Origin: Heyndrickxia sporothermodurans
GTDB lineage: Bacteria > Bacillota > Bacilli > Bacillales > Bacillaceae_C
Length of the DNA stretch: 64,000 nucleotides
Assembly: GCA_018333075.1 (NCBI GenBank)
Contig: BORH01000008.1
Span: 124,001 to 188,000, forward strand
Reading direction: 5' to 3'
The notes beneath the pieces are model-generated. The model saw nothing but the letters and a program-made list of their open reading frames with translations, was not told the origin of the DNA and searched no databases. Position numbers and translations under genes: made by a program. Positions 32,063 through 40,695 of the stretch are shown piece by piece. Within the stretch, counting starts at the first letter, position 1. Each line of letters opens with the position of its first letter.

Positions 32063-33284
32063 ATCTTTGTAAAATTCCGATTGTAATATATTTTATAATT
32101 GATTTATATCCGACCTTTTTCGTCGTATTTTTACTTATATCATTGACCATTAATGGCGTAATGAATGGACCTGAGTGATTAATTCTATTTGGGTCCACAA
32201 TATAAAGTTCCCCAGGTGAAGCTCCATTTTTAATTTGTGTTTTTTCTCCTTCGTGCAGCCCAAGCTGAATAGGCTTCTTTACTAATGTGCCTTTGTCTAT
32301 TACCCATACATAGCTTTGCTTGTCATCTGTTAAAATACTATTTTTCTTAATAACAGCTGCATCAGTTATTTCTTTAGTAATTATTTGAGTTTCGACATGA
32401 TAACCTTCATTAAGCTTCTTGTTGTATTTATCTAAGGTGATGATATATGGATAAATTGATTTTTTCTCCACCCCAGCTTCATCTTTAGGAGAGGTTGAAA
32501 TTCTCTCTATTACACCTATCAACTGGCCATTAATTAACTTTGAAGTCGAAATTGTCCTCATGCCATTTTTTACTTTAGTTAGCTGTTCTTCCGATAAATA
32601 CCCTTGAATAACAGGAGTATTAGAAACAATGGTTAATACAGGATTATTTAAATCATAGGAAATGTTTTTGACAATCCCCGATGTATTACTAACAATGGTT
32701 AAATCTTTCAAATCATTATCGTAGTTTGATTGTTGAGCTTGATATTGTTCAAGCTGCTGTTCGAGCTTTTCTTTTTCGAGTTCCTTTTCATTGATTTGCA
32801 TTTCAATGGAATAGGAAACAGTCTTAGGAGTAGCGGCTACTTTTTTATTCTTTTTATCTTTCTTTGCTTGGTCTTGTTCATCCTGTTTAGCGGAAGTCAA
32901 CAAGGTAGATAAATTTTTTATATGTGATTCAATACTATCGATATCCTTTTCTAATCGTGCAATTTCTGTCTCAAGTAGACTTTTTTGTTTTTCAATATTG
33001 GCAGTAGAGTATTCGAATAATGGAGTTCCTGCCTTTACCGAATCTCCTTCCTTTACAAGAAACTGGTTAAATCCAGCATCTTTATCTACATAAAAATAAT
33101 GTGTTTCAGAAGGGAGTATCACTCCATTACTATTAAAGGATTGGATGAAATGTTCTTGCCTTATTTTTTCCCAATTCGAAACAAAGTGTAAACGGTCAAC
33201 TTTGCTATTCTTTTTTTCTATTAAAAAAATATTTACTGCTATGAAAATACTAATTAATGCAAGTATGAACGGCCATTTTTTCAT
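32061..33284 (-). CDS. yknX: HlyD/RND-type membrane-fusion protein, YknX-like
   Basis: Adaptor subunit of an efflux or toxin-resistance transporter; 407 residues. An N-terminal membrane anchor (WPFILALISIFIAVNIFLI) is followed by a lipoyl-type half (VKEGDSVKAGTPLFEY), a long coiled coil with a Lys-rich insert at about 105-190, the second lipoyl half (NTSGIVKNISYD) and a beta-barrel region. In B. subtilis YknX works with the Yip1 protein YknW and the ABC proteins YknY and YknZ. Here yknW lies 16 bases upstream, but no yknY or yknZ follows. The assignment to YknX rests on architecture and the yknW neighbour. Confidence 0.7.
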   Translation of the reverse strand: MKKWPFILALISIFIAVNIFLIEKKNSKVDRLHFVSNWEKIRQEHFIQSFNSNGVILPSETHYFYVDKDAGFNQFLVKEGDSVKAGTPLFEYSTANIEKQKSLLETEIARLEKDIDSIESHIKNLSTLLTSAKQDEQDQAKKDKKNKKVAATPKTVSYSIEMQINEKELEKEKLEQQLEQYQAQQSNYDNDLKDLTIVSNTSGIVKNISYDLNNPVLTIVSNTPVIQGYLSEEQLTKVKNGMRTISTSKLINGQLIGVIERISTSPKDEAGVEKKSIYPYIITLDKYNKKLNEGYHVETQIITKEITDAAVIKKNSILTDDKQSYVWVIDKGTLVKKPIQLGLHEGEKTQIKNGASPGELYIVDPNRINHSGPFITPLMVNDISKNTTKKVGYKSIIKYITIGILQR

Positions 33285-33300
33285 CACTTTTTCACCATCC

Positions 33301-33960
33301 TTATAATAAACGATAGAAATCGATATAGGTTAGTAATGCAGTAAATCCCCAAAAAATGAAATTAATGATTACTACCATTAGGAATAATGGTAGACGATTT
33401 TTCTCCGATAGTGAACAGAGCCCTTTATATTGAATATATATTCCCCAAAATTTAAAAATGGATAGACTGCCGAATAAAGCAATAATAAACGGAATGGAAG
33501 TAATATATTGTCCAATCACTCCTAATGATAGAGGTGAAGAATACCAATCCAAATTAAATATCATAACAAGTAGAATATAGGAAATCTGTTCTAATAGGAG
33601 GATAAATAACACAAATGCTTGTATTACTACTGATTTACGATAGGAAACATCTGCAAAGATGCTAAAAAATAACGAAGGAATATATAATATACATACGGAA
33701 TAGATAATTCCAGAAAGAACTTTTCCAATAACAAACAGAGCTTTATGCCATTCGAAAATATCCTTAGAATCAAGAGTAAGAGATCTTGAAATAGATGTTG
33801 AACCAATCCCGAAAAGTCCTTCAACAGTAAAAATAACTGTACTGAATAGTATTAACCAAAATACTCTCCATTTCAGCCCATAAATTACTTCTGTTCTACT
33901 TAGTTGAAAGAAAGTATCCTTTGGTTTAAATAAATGAAAAATGCGAGATTGGTAGATCAT
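33301..33960 (-). CDS. yknW: Yip1-family membrane protein, YknW-like
   Basis: A 219-residue integral membrane protein with five predicted hydrophobic segments, e.g. WRVFWLILFSTVIFTVEGLF, VLSGIIYSVCILYIPSLFF, FVLFILLLEQISYILLVMIF and the C-terminal LFLMVVIINFIFWGFTALL. This is the plan of Yip1 proteins; YknW of B. subtilis has a similar length. GGAGG lies 8 bases from the ATG at 33960; an ATG at 33993 is upstream of that site. It is the first gene of a two-gene unit with the HlyD-type protein. Confidence 0.65.
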   Translation of the reverse strand: MIYQSRIFHLFKPKDTFFQLSRTEVIYGLKWRVFWLILFSTVIFTVEGLFGIGSTSISRSLTLDSKDIFEWHKALFVIGKVLSGIIYSVCILYIPSLFFSIFADVSYRKSVVIQAFVLFILLLEQISYILLVMIFNLDWYSSPLSLGVIGQYITSIPFIIALFGSLSIFKFWGIYIQYKGLCSLSEKNRLPLFLMVVIINFIFWGFTALLTYIDFYRLL

Positions 33961-34130
33961 AAATGAACCTCCGTCAAGTATAATATCTATCATTATTTTA
34001 TCTTATCCTACATAAATATTCCATTACTTCTAAAAAATAAGTATAAAGATGTAGAAAGAAATCGAAAGCTGGATTTGAATTTTAAATATTAAATAATTGG
34101 TAAATATTTGATATTCTTTAAAATAAGTTT

Positions 34131-34139
34131 TGATACAAT
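34131..34139 (+). promoter_or_regulatory. Extended -10 promoter before nitronate monooxygenase
   Basis: TGA-TACAAT (TG-N-TACAAT). TTGATA lies 20 bp upstream (34108-34113), longer than ideal. About 30 bases before the gene start. Confidence 0.45.
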
Positions 34140-34169
34140 CTAAATGGGAAAGAAAATAAGAGGGGAATG

Positions 34170-35240
34170 ATGACTTTGTTTCAAAGCAACTGGTCAAAGC
34201 AATTAAATATTAAGTATCCGATTATTTTAGCTCCAATGGCGGGAGGAATAACGACATCTGAATTAGTATCAGCAGTTTCGAATGCTGGTGGTCTTGGCAT
34301 GATTGGGGCTGGTTACTTAAATCCGGAACAAACGAGACAAATCATACGGGAGATAAAAGAACGTACCTCAAATCCATTCGGAATTAACTTATTTGTTCCG
34401 GAACAAGGGGAGGTAGATGAGCAATCTATTGTAAATGCTCAAACATGCTTAAAAAAATATCGTGAAGAATTACATATTCAAAATCAACAGCCTGCCCTAT
34501 CTAATCAAAATAATTTCAAAGAACAAATTCAAATTGTTTTAGAGGAGGAAGTACCTGTCTGTACGTTTACCTTTGGATTACCTTCTGAACAAATCGTAAA
34601 GAAATTAAAAAATGCAGGTATTTTTATAATGGGTACAGCAACAACCGTAAAGGAAGCTCAAATAATTGAGAAGTTAGGAATGGATATGATTGTTGCCCAA
34701 GGTAGTGAAGCGGGTGGGCATCGAGGAACCTTTCTTGAACATCCAAATAAAAGTTTAATAGGATTAATGTCACTAATCCCACAGATTGTTGATCAAGTAA
34801 ATATTCCTGTTATTGCAGCAGGAGGCATAATGGATGAAAGAGGTGCTTTCGCTGCTCGTTGTCTAGGAGCAGAGGGGGTACAAATGGGAACAGCCTTTCT
34901 AACGTGTAAGGAAAGTGGGGCTCATGAAGTTCATAAGGAATCCATCTTAAATGCTTCAGAGGATGAAGTAGTATTGACTTCAGCCTTCTCAGGTAAGAAA
35001 GCAAGGGGGATTAACAATCGGTTTATTCGGGAAATGGAGAGTGCTGAAAGGAGTATTCTACCTTATCCATATCAAAATACATTAACAAAGGATATTCGAA
35101 AAGCAGCGGGAGAGCAAAATAATCCTGATTTTATGTCGATGTGGTCCGGACAAAGTCCTAGATTAAGCAAAAATATTTCAGCTGCAGAGCTAATTAAACA
35201 GGTAGTAGACGGATATGAAGTGTTGAAGGAAAGAGTATAA
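34170..35240 (+). CDS. Nitronate monooxygenase / FMN-dependent dehydrogenase family
   Basis: FMN-binding TIM-barrel enzyme of 356 residues. Nitronate monooxygenases oxidise alkyl nitronates such as propionate 3-nitronate. Family signatures include IILAPMAGGITTSELVSAVS at the N-terminus, FGINLFVPE, the catalytic His in AQGSEAGGHRGTF, the phosphate-binding IPVIAAGGIMDERG and LGAEGVQMGTAFLTCKES. Two ATGs (34167, 34170) follow AGGGG closely, and a TTG at 34176 has a better distance; the start is uncertain by a few codons. It is transcribed away from yknW and has its own terminator. Confidence 0.9.
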   Translation: MTLFQSNWSKQLNIKYPIILAPMAGGITTSELVSAVSNAGGLGMIGAGYLNPEQTRQIIREIKERTSNPFGINLFVPEQGEVDEQSIVNAQTCLKKYREELHIQNQQPALSNQNNFKEQIQIVLEEEVPVCTFTFGLPSEQIVKKLKNAGIFIMGTATTVKEAQIIEKLGMDMIVAQGSEAGGHRGTFLEHPNKSLIGLMSLIPQIVDQVNIPVIAAGGIMDERGAFAARCLGAEGVQMGTAFLTCKESGAHEVHKESILNASEDEVVLTSAFSGKKARGINNRFIREMESAERSILPYPYQNTLTKDIRKAAGEQNNPDFMSMWSGQSPRLSKNISAAELIKQVVDGYEVLKERV

Positions 35241-35251
35241 TGAAACAATGT

Positions 35252-35282
35252 GACAGCCTTTGGGAAAGGGCTGTTTTTTTAT
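35252..35282 (+). terminator. Terminator after nitronate monooxygenase
   Basis: ACAGCCTTT pairs with AAAGGGCTGT (one bulge), 3-base loop, then a run of eight Ts. Confidence 0.85.
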
Positions 35283-35388
35283 GGTTAGGTATTCGTTAGA
35301 TTGTTCCTGTTTTATCTTTAAAAGTGTTTATTTAAAGGATTTTCTGCTTTAATGTTTGATTAAAAATAAAATTGGGTAAAAAAATGAT

Positions 35389-35418
35389 TTGCATAACGTA
35401 ACAGTGTTATGTTACATT
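35389..35418 (+). promoter_or_regulatory. yhbD promoter with palindromic operator in the spacer
   Basis: TTGCAT (35389-35394), 18-bp spacer, TACATT (35413-35418). The spacer holds interleaved inverted repeats ATAAC/GTTAT and GTAAC/GTTAC (35393-35415), each with 8 bases between arms. This is the placing used by MerR-type regulators. About 25 bases before yhbD. Confidence 0.55.
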
Positions 35419-35443
35419 ATTTTTGTGAAAGGAGAGTAAATTA

Positions 35444-36067
35444 ATGAGCGAAGAGTTAATTTCTAAAAAGGACTTGTTAGATATAACGGGAATCTCCTAC
35501 GGGCAATTGTATAGATGGAAACGTAAAAATTTAATTCCAGAAGATTGGTTTATTAGAAAATCAACTTTTACAGGCCAAGAAACCTTTTTTCCTAAAGAAA
35601 AGATCTTGGAAAGAATTGAAAAAATCCAAATGATGAAGGAAAACCTATCATTGGATGAATTAGCGGATGTTTTTTCACCAGATTTGGCTAAGCTTAATTT
35701 AAGTCAAAAGGAAATTATAAATCGTGGTATAGCTTCCCAGCCAGTTATCCAATTTTACTTAGAAAGTGTTGGCGAAATAAAAGAATTTGCATTTGAACAA
35801 ACTCTTACAGTTTTTATATTAGAAAAGATGTTGAAGTCTGGGGACATAAATTTTGAAGAAGGAAAAATGGTTATGCAGGTGCTCAGAGATGACTATAAAA
35901 AACTAGGTTCTAAGAAAGCAGATCTAGTATTTATTCGGAAGCTAGGTATGTCTTCGTGCTTTCTAGCATCCAACAGTGATGAAATTGTCTTTGAAAATAG
36001 TACAAAAATAGTATCAAGGCTCTCGATATCTAGATGTTTAGAAGAATTAAAATCAAAATGGATGTAA
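35444..36067 (+). CDS. yhbD: YhbD family protein (DUF4004), MerR-like N-terminus
   Basis: A 207-residue protein found upstream of the bactofilin genes in Bacillus. The N-terminal 70 residues read like a MerR-type winged helix: SKKDLLDITGISYGQLYRWKRKNLIP, then a wing-like FPKEKILERI segment. The rest is an uncharacterised helical domain. It carries no membrane segment. A regulator role is inferred from the fold and from the palindrome in its own promoter. bacE starts 15 bases downstream, so this is the first gene of a yhbD-bacE-bacF(-MFS) operon. Confidence 0.8.
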   Translation: MSEELISKKDLLDITGISYGQLYRWKRKNLIPEDWFIRKSTFTGQETFFPKEKILERIEKIQMMKENLSLDELADVFSPDLAKLNLSQKEIINRGIASQPVIQFYLESVGEIKEFAFEQTLTVFILEKMLKSGDINFEEGKMVMQVLRDDYKKLGSKKADLVFIRKLGMSSCFLASNSDEIVFENSTKIVSRLSISRCLEELKSKWM

Positions 36068-36082
36068 TGGAGGATTATAAAA

Positions 36083-36802
36083 ATGGGGATGGATAGGAAG
36101 CAAGATTTAACGATTAATGGTTTTGGATCATCGAATGGAGGGCAATTCGACGATGTGGTTATTAATGGAAGAGGATCAATTAGTGGAGATATAGAATGTA
36201 AGTTATTTGATTGTAATGGCTTAGGGTCAGTAAAAGGAAATGTCACCTCGGAAAGAGTAAGGATGAATGGAAAAGGAAAAATCAATGGAAATGTTATTGC
36301 GAGGGACATTATGGTAGATGGCCATGCCACGCTTGGTGGAGATGTGAATTATGAATCTCTTAGAATTTCAGGACATTGTTCAGTTGGTGGAGCAGTTAAA
36401 GGTGAAAAGATCAAAATCAATGGGAAGGCGGTCATTGGTGGAGATTGTGAAACAGAGGAATTCGTTACAGAAGGAATATTTAATATTGGCGGTCTTTTAA
36501 ATGCAGAGGATATTGATATTGCTTTATACGGAGAATGCAAAGTAAAGGAAATCGGAGGACAGTCCATTCGTGTTAAACAAAATCCATTTGGAATCATGAA
36601 ATTTTTGAAATCCATTTTTCCAAATAGATTGGTCACAGATGTCATTGAAGGTGATCATATTTCTCTTGAGGGGGTTCGTGCCAAAGTCGTTCGGGGTAAC
36701 AGTGTTACGATAGGAATGAATTGTGAAATTGAACTAGTTGAATATTATGATGAGTTTTCAATTGATAAAAGCTCTAAAGTTACAAAGCATAATAAGTTGT
36801 AA
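36083..36802 (+). CDS. bacE: Bactofilin BacE (YhbE-like)
   Basis: Polymer-forming cytoskeletal protein of 239 residues. It consists of repeated short beta-strands of the form GxGxxxGDVxxxxVxxxGxGxxxGNV (for instance NGKGKINGNVIARDIMVDG, GHATLGGDVNYESLRISG), which fold into a right-handed beta-helix. The C-terminal third has an Ile/Val-rich helix-strand region and a DHISLEGVRAKVVRGN block shared with its neighbour. In B. subtilis BacE and BacF are needed for normal flagellar motility. GGAGG precedes the ATG by 9 bases. Confidence 0.88.
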   Translation: MGMDRKQDLTINGFGSSNGGQFDDVVINGRGSISGDIECKLFDCNGLGSVKGNVTSERVRMNGKGKINGNVIARDIMVDGHATLGGDVNYESLRISGHCSVGGAVKGEKIKINGKAVIGGDCETEEFVTEGIFNIGGLLNAEDIDIALYGECKVKEIGGQSIRVKQNPFGIMKFLKSIFPNRLVTDVIEGDHISLEGVRAKVVRGNSVTIGMNCEIELVEYYDEFSIDKSSKVTKHNKL

Positions 36803-36831
36803 ATCAATATATGTTGAAGGGAGTTGAAATC

Positions 36832-37536
36832 ATGGAGAAAAGAAATTTAAATATATTTGGGTCTGGAAGTCAATCTGGTGGACATTATGGAAAGGTAAAG
36901 ATAACAGGAGAAGGCACGGTTACAGATGATTTAGATTGTGAATTATTTAAAACGCACGGAACTAGCGTTTTGTTAGGGAACGTCAAGGCAAACCATTTTG
37001 CTATATACGGTACAGCTGATCTACAAGAAAATTTAAAGTCTAATCTTATAAAAATATTCGGAACACTTGATGTAAGTGGAGATATTTTTAGTGAAAAGAT
37101 GGTTATTCGAGGAACTGGGGATGTAGGTGGCAATATACAAGGTGAGGTGTTAGATGTTAAGGGAGGACTTTCTATTAAAGGGAATTGTGAGGTAGAGACC
37201 TTTCAATTAGAAGGTGGTTTTCAAATTGACGGTCTTTTAAATGCAGGGAATATTCAAATAGGAATGAAATATGATGGAAGCAATGCAGAGGAAATTGGTG
37301 GAGAGACGATTAATATTAGAAAAAAGAACTCTTTCTTCAGTTTGAATAAAAACCAAGGAAACCTTACAGCTCAAGTCATTGAAGGGGATTCTATTTATTT
37401 GGAGCATACAAAGGCTAAAGTGGTCAGAGGCAAAGATGTGGAAATTGGTCCTGGATGTGAAATTGATCTAGTTGAATATAAAGAAAGCTTCAAACAACAT
37501 AAAACAACTAAAGTAAAAAATAATAAAAAACTGTAG
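36832..37536 (+). CDS. bacF: Bactofilin BacF (YhbF-like)
   Basis: Second bactofilin, 234 residues, paralogous to the gene before it: both begin with an NxxFGSGSxxGG-type motif, contain GTVTDDLDCELFKTHG-like repeats and end with VIEGDSIYLEHTKAKVVRGKDVEIGPGCEIDLVEY. AAGGGAG at 36817-36823 selects the ATG at 36832 over one at 36811. The tandem pair probably arose by duplication and may co-polymerise, as proposed for B. subtilis BacE/BacF. The MFS gene begins 17 bases downstream. Confidence 0.88.
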   Translation: MEKRNLNIFGSGSQSGGHYGKVKITGEGTVTDDLDCELFKTHGTSVLLGNVKANHFAIYGTADLQENLKSNLIKIFGTLDVSGDIFSEKMVIRGTGDVGGNIQGEVLDVKGGLSIKGNCEVETFQLEGGFQIDGLLNAGNIQIGMKYDGSNAEEIGGETINIRKKNSFFSLNKNQGNLTAQVIEGDSIYLEHTKAKVVRGKDVEIGPGCEIDLVEYKESFKQHKTTKVKNNKKL

Positions 37537-37552
37537 AAAAATGGGGATGATT

Positions 37553-39061
37553 ATGGTAGATAAGCAGAGTAAATTAAGTTTTGTTGTGGCAGGTTTATTA
37601 TTAGGGATATTAATGGCTTCAATGGACAATACCATTGTTGTCACAGCAATGGGTACAATTGTTGGTGATTTAGGTGGGCTAGAAAGTTTTGTGTGGGTAG
37701 TATCTGCTTATATGGTTGCAGAAATGGCTGGAATGCCGATCTTTGGGAAGCTATCAGATATGTTTGGCAGAAAGCGATTTTTTATGATGGGTTTAATTCT
37801 CTTTATGCTAGGCTCAATCCTTTGTGCAACAGCAAGCACTATTACACAATTAAGCATTTATCGTGCGATTCAAGGGATTGGCGGAGGTGCGTTAGTTCCT
37901 ATCGCTTTTACGATTGTTTTTGACATTTTTCCACCAGAAAAGCGTGGGAAAATGGGGGGACTGTTTGGAGCAGTCTTTGGATTATCAAGTATTTTTGGAC
38001 CGTTAATTGGTGCGTATATTACCGACTATATTAGCTGGCATTGGGTATTTTTAATTAATTTACCGTTAGGAATCTTAGCGTTTGTATTTGTAATGGTGTA
38101 CTATCATGAATCTAAAAAGCATATTAAACAAAAAATCGATTGGTGGGGAGCGTTAACACTTGTTGGTGCGGTTATTTGTTTAATGTTCGCGTTGGAATTA
38201 GGTGGACAAAAGTACGCTTGGGATTCAAATCAGATTTTAGCCTTATTTGGTGGATTTTTAGTTTTATTTATCATTTTTATTTGGATTGAAACGAAGGTAT
38301 CTGATCCAATCATTTCATTTCCAATGTTTAAAAAACGTTTATTTGCTGGGAGTACAATCGTAGCATTATTTTATGGCGCAGCGTTTATGGGAGCTACGGT
38401 ATATATTCCAATGTTTGTTCAAGGTGTATATGGAGGAAGTGCAACAAACTCAGGATTAATTCTTCTTCCAATGATGCTAGGATCTGTTATTTCAGCTCAA
38501 TTAGGTGGATTTTTAACGACAAAAATGAGTTATCGAAACATTATGTTTATCTCAGGAGTCATTACAATAGCAGGAATGCTTTTATTAACGACGCTGACTC
38601 CGGAAACGAAACGATTTTTACTCACCCTTTACATGATTATTACTGGGTTTGGTGTTGGTTTCTCCTTTTCAGTCTTACAAATGGCGGCCATTCACAATTT
38701 TGGGATGGAACAGCGAGGATCTGCGACATCCACAAGCAACTTTATCCGTTCATTGGGAATGACAATCGGAATCACCATATTTGGAATGATTCAAAAAAAT
38801 ATATTTGCAAACAAAATGACGGATGAATTTAAAGGGATGGGCTCTTTTACTAATAAGACGACAATCGATCCAAATATGATTTTGAATGAAAAAGCACGCA
38901 CACACATACCAGCAGAAATACTAGATAAAATAACAACGATATTATCAACATCTATTGTTCATACATTCATGTGGGCGTTAGTTCCTGCGGTATTAGCCTT
39001 TTTATTTATATTTTTATTGGGCGAAGAAAAGATGGTGCTACACAAAAATCAAGGGAAATAA
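37553..39061 (+). CDS. MFS multidrug transporter, DHA2 (14-TM) family
   Basis: Proton-coupled exporter of 502 residues with 14 predicted membrane segments. The DHA2 motif lies in the first segment (LGILMASMDNTIVVTAMGT, with the conserved Asp), motif A is GKLSDMFGRKRFF, and motif C lies in the segment with GLSSIFGPLIGAYITDY. It belongs to the EmrB/QacA group; B. subtilis YhcA is in a nearby locus and may be the orthologue. GGGG at 37543-37546 lies 6 bases before the ATG at 37553, so I chose that start over ATG 37541. No clear terminator follows. Confidence 0.88.
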   Translation: MVDKQSKLSFVVAGLLLGILMASMDNTIVVTAMGTIVGDLGGLESFVWVVSAYMVAEMAGMPIFGKLSDMFGRKRFFMMGLILFMLGSILCATASTITQLSIYRAIQGIGGGALVPIAFTIVFDIFPPEKRGKMGGLFGAVFGLSSIFGPLIGAYITDYISWHWVFLINLPLGILAFVFVMVYYHESKKHIKQKIDWWGALTLVGAVICLMFALELGGQKYAWDSNQILALFGGFLVLFIIFIWIETKVSDPIISFPMFKKRLFAGSTIVALFYGAAFMGATVYIPMFVQGVYGGSATNSGLILLPMMLGSVISAQLGGFLTTKMSYRNIMFISGVITIAGMLLLTTLTPETKRFLLTLYMIITGFGVGFSFSVLQMAAIHNFGMEQRGSATSTSNFIRSLGMTIGITIFGMIQKNIFANKMTDEFKGMGSFTNKTTIDPNMILNEKARTHIPAEILDKITTILSTSIVHTFMWALVPAVLAFLFIFLLGEEKMVLHKNQGK

Positions 39062-39225
39062 AAGGGCTTTGTATATTGAAATTTAATGTAGGTAAAGCTT
39101 CAAAATAGAACCAAAAAAATGAACAATTTATTAAAAAAATGTTAAAATTTTTTGAAATCAATATACATTATAAATTGTTTAAGGTAAAATATGTTCAGAT
39201 GTTAAATTTGAAGAGGTGATCTTCC

Positions 39226-39375
39226 TTGAAAAGAGATCATGATCAATTAAAGAAGGTTATTACAAGCCTTGCAGAAATTGGGGTAAAACTTTCAAAAACA
39301 AAATCTAGATTAGAGATTTTTAAAGTGTTGGAGGAAGTAAAAAGTATCCCAAAATATCCGAAACTACATCATTAA
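39226..39375 (+). CDS. Small hypothetical protein (49 residues)
   Basis: A short ORF starting at TTG 39226 after AGAGGTGAT at 39212-39220, a strong ribosome site. The product is a basic helical peptide (KRDHDQLKKVITSLAEIG; KVLEEVKSIPKYPKLHH) with no signal or membrane segment. I do not recognise it. It lies alone in a 650-bp gap between the MFS and ABC genes, and a terminator sits 123 bases downstream. The good ribosome site is the main reason to list it. Confidence 0.45.
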   Translation: MKRDHDQLKKVITSLAEIGVKLSKTKSRLEIFKVLEEVKSIPKYPKLHH

Positions 39376-39711
39376 GAACGGCTTCTTATCCTTTGTTGTA
39401 TTTGAAACTCAGCATGAATGAGTAACGGAAACATTTAAAGAAATTAAAAATAAAGATGAAAAGAAAGAAATTAATAATTAAGAGATAACTCTTTGCGAAA
39501 CTGCCTATTTTTCATATAGGCAGTTTTTTTATGCTTTAGAAACAGGTAACATATGTTGGACGTAACATTTAAAATAATACCAACAAAATATGTAGGATGG
39601 TTAGTAAGTTCTATGGAAAAGTCTTAATGGATATCGGTCTCTAGATGGAAAACATTAGGGATATTTTTTTGTATAATGAGGACAGAATATTCTTGCAAAT
39701 GGGGTGTGGGT
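39376..39711. other. 336-bp region before the ABC transporter genes
   Basis: Contains a terminator (39498-39530) and a TATAAT -10 element (39672-39677) about 35 bases before the ABC gene, without a good -35. No further gene seen. Confidence 0.45.
39498..39530 (+). terminator. Terminator in the MFS-ABC gap
   Basis: Perfect 11-bp stem AAACTGCCTAT (39498-39508) with ATAGGCAGTTT (39516-39526), 7-base loop, then Ts. It would end the small-ORF transcript and any read-through from the MFS operon. Confidence 0.85.
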
Positions 39712-40695
39712 ATGGATTACGTCATTGTTATCCAAGACGTGAAAAAAAACTATAAAAAAAGAAAATCTAATGAAATCATTGAAGCAGTAAAAGGTATTTC
39801 ATTATGTATTAAAAAGGGAGAGGTTGTTGGGCTGCTTGGTCCGAATGGAGCTGGTAAAACAACAACAATTAAAATGATGTGTGGTCTTTTGCTTCCGAAT
39901 GAAGGGACTGTGAAAATAAATGGAATTGATATTGCAAAACAACGATTAAAGGCACTTCGACATATTTCTGCAGTATTAGAAGGGAATCGCAATCTTTATT
40001 GGCGATTAACGGTGAGAGAAAACATGGAATATTTCTCGGGAAATCGAGGAATGTCGAAAAAGGATATATCAAGGAAAATAGATGATCTTCTTCAGCGATT
40101 AAATTTGACACATAAGGCTAATGAAATGGTGAATTCATTATCAAGAGGAATGCAGCAAAAACTTTCAATTGCGATTGCAATTTTGGCAGATACAGATATC
40201 ATCTTCCTTGATGAACCAACACTTGGGTTAGATATTGAAATTAGCTATGAAATTCGAAATTTATTAAAGGAGATTGCAAAGGACTATCAAAAAACAATAC
40301 TCTTAAGCTCTCATGACATGCCAGTTGTACAAGAGATATGTGAAAGGGTTGTTATTATTAATGAGGGAAGAATTGTAACAGATGATAGTGTAAGTAATCT
40401 TCTGTCACTATTTGACACGAAAGCATATTCATTTATAACAAGTTCTCAATTGACACAGAAAGATTTATTTGATATTAAAAAGCAGTTTATCGTTCAAACA
40501 GAAACTGATGAATCTGGTCAGTCTATCATAACTGTTACTATCCGGCATAGTGATGATTTCTATAATGTCATTGATATGTTGAAAGAGAAGAAAATAGTTA
40601 TTGAAAAAATCGACCGAGCGATTATTGATTTTGAACAAGTCTTTATGAAGATAGTGAAGGGGGAAGTCGAGAATGAAGCTGCTGTATCTGTTTAA
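39712..40695 (+). CDS. ABC-2 type transporter, ATP-binding protein
   Basis: ATPase subunit of an exporter, 327 residues. The nucleotide-binding domain (about 1-230) has Walker A GPNGAGKT, the Q-loop region, signature LSRGMQQKLS, Walker B IIFLDEPTLGLD and the H-loop SSHDM. The C-terminal ~90 residues are a poorly conserved accessory domain often seen in DrrA/NodI-type exporters. The start at ATG 39712 follows GGGGTG; an upstream in-frame ATG (39676) lacks a site. It overlaps the permease gene by 23 bases. The substrate cannot be told from sequence. Confidence 0.88.
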   Translation: MDYVIVIQDVKKNYKKRKSNEIIEAVKGISLCIKKGEVVGLLGPNGAGKTTTIKMMCGLLLPNEGTVKINGIDIAKQRLKALRHISAVLEGNRNLYWRLTVRENMEYFSGNRGMSKKDISRKIDDLLQRLNLTHKANEMVNSLSRGMQQKLSIAIAILADTDIIFLDEPTLGLDIEISYEIRNLLKEIAKDYQKTILLSSHDMPVVQEICERVVIINEGRIVTDDSVSNLLSLFDTKAYSFITSSQLTQKDLFDIKKQFIVQTETDESGQSIITVTIRHSDDFYNVIDMLKEKKIVIEKIDRAIIDFEQVFMKIVKGEVENEAAVSV

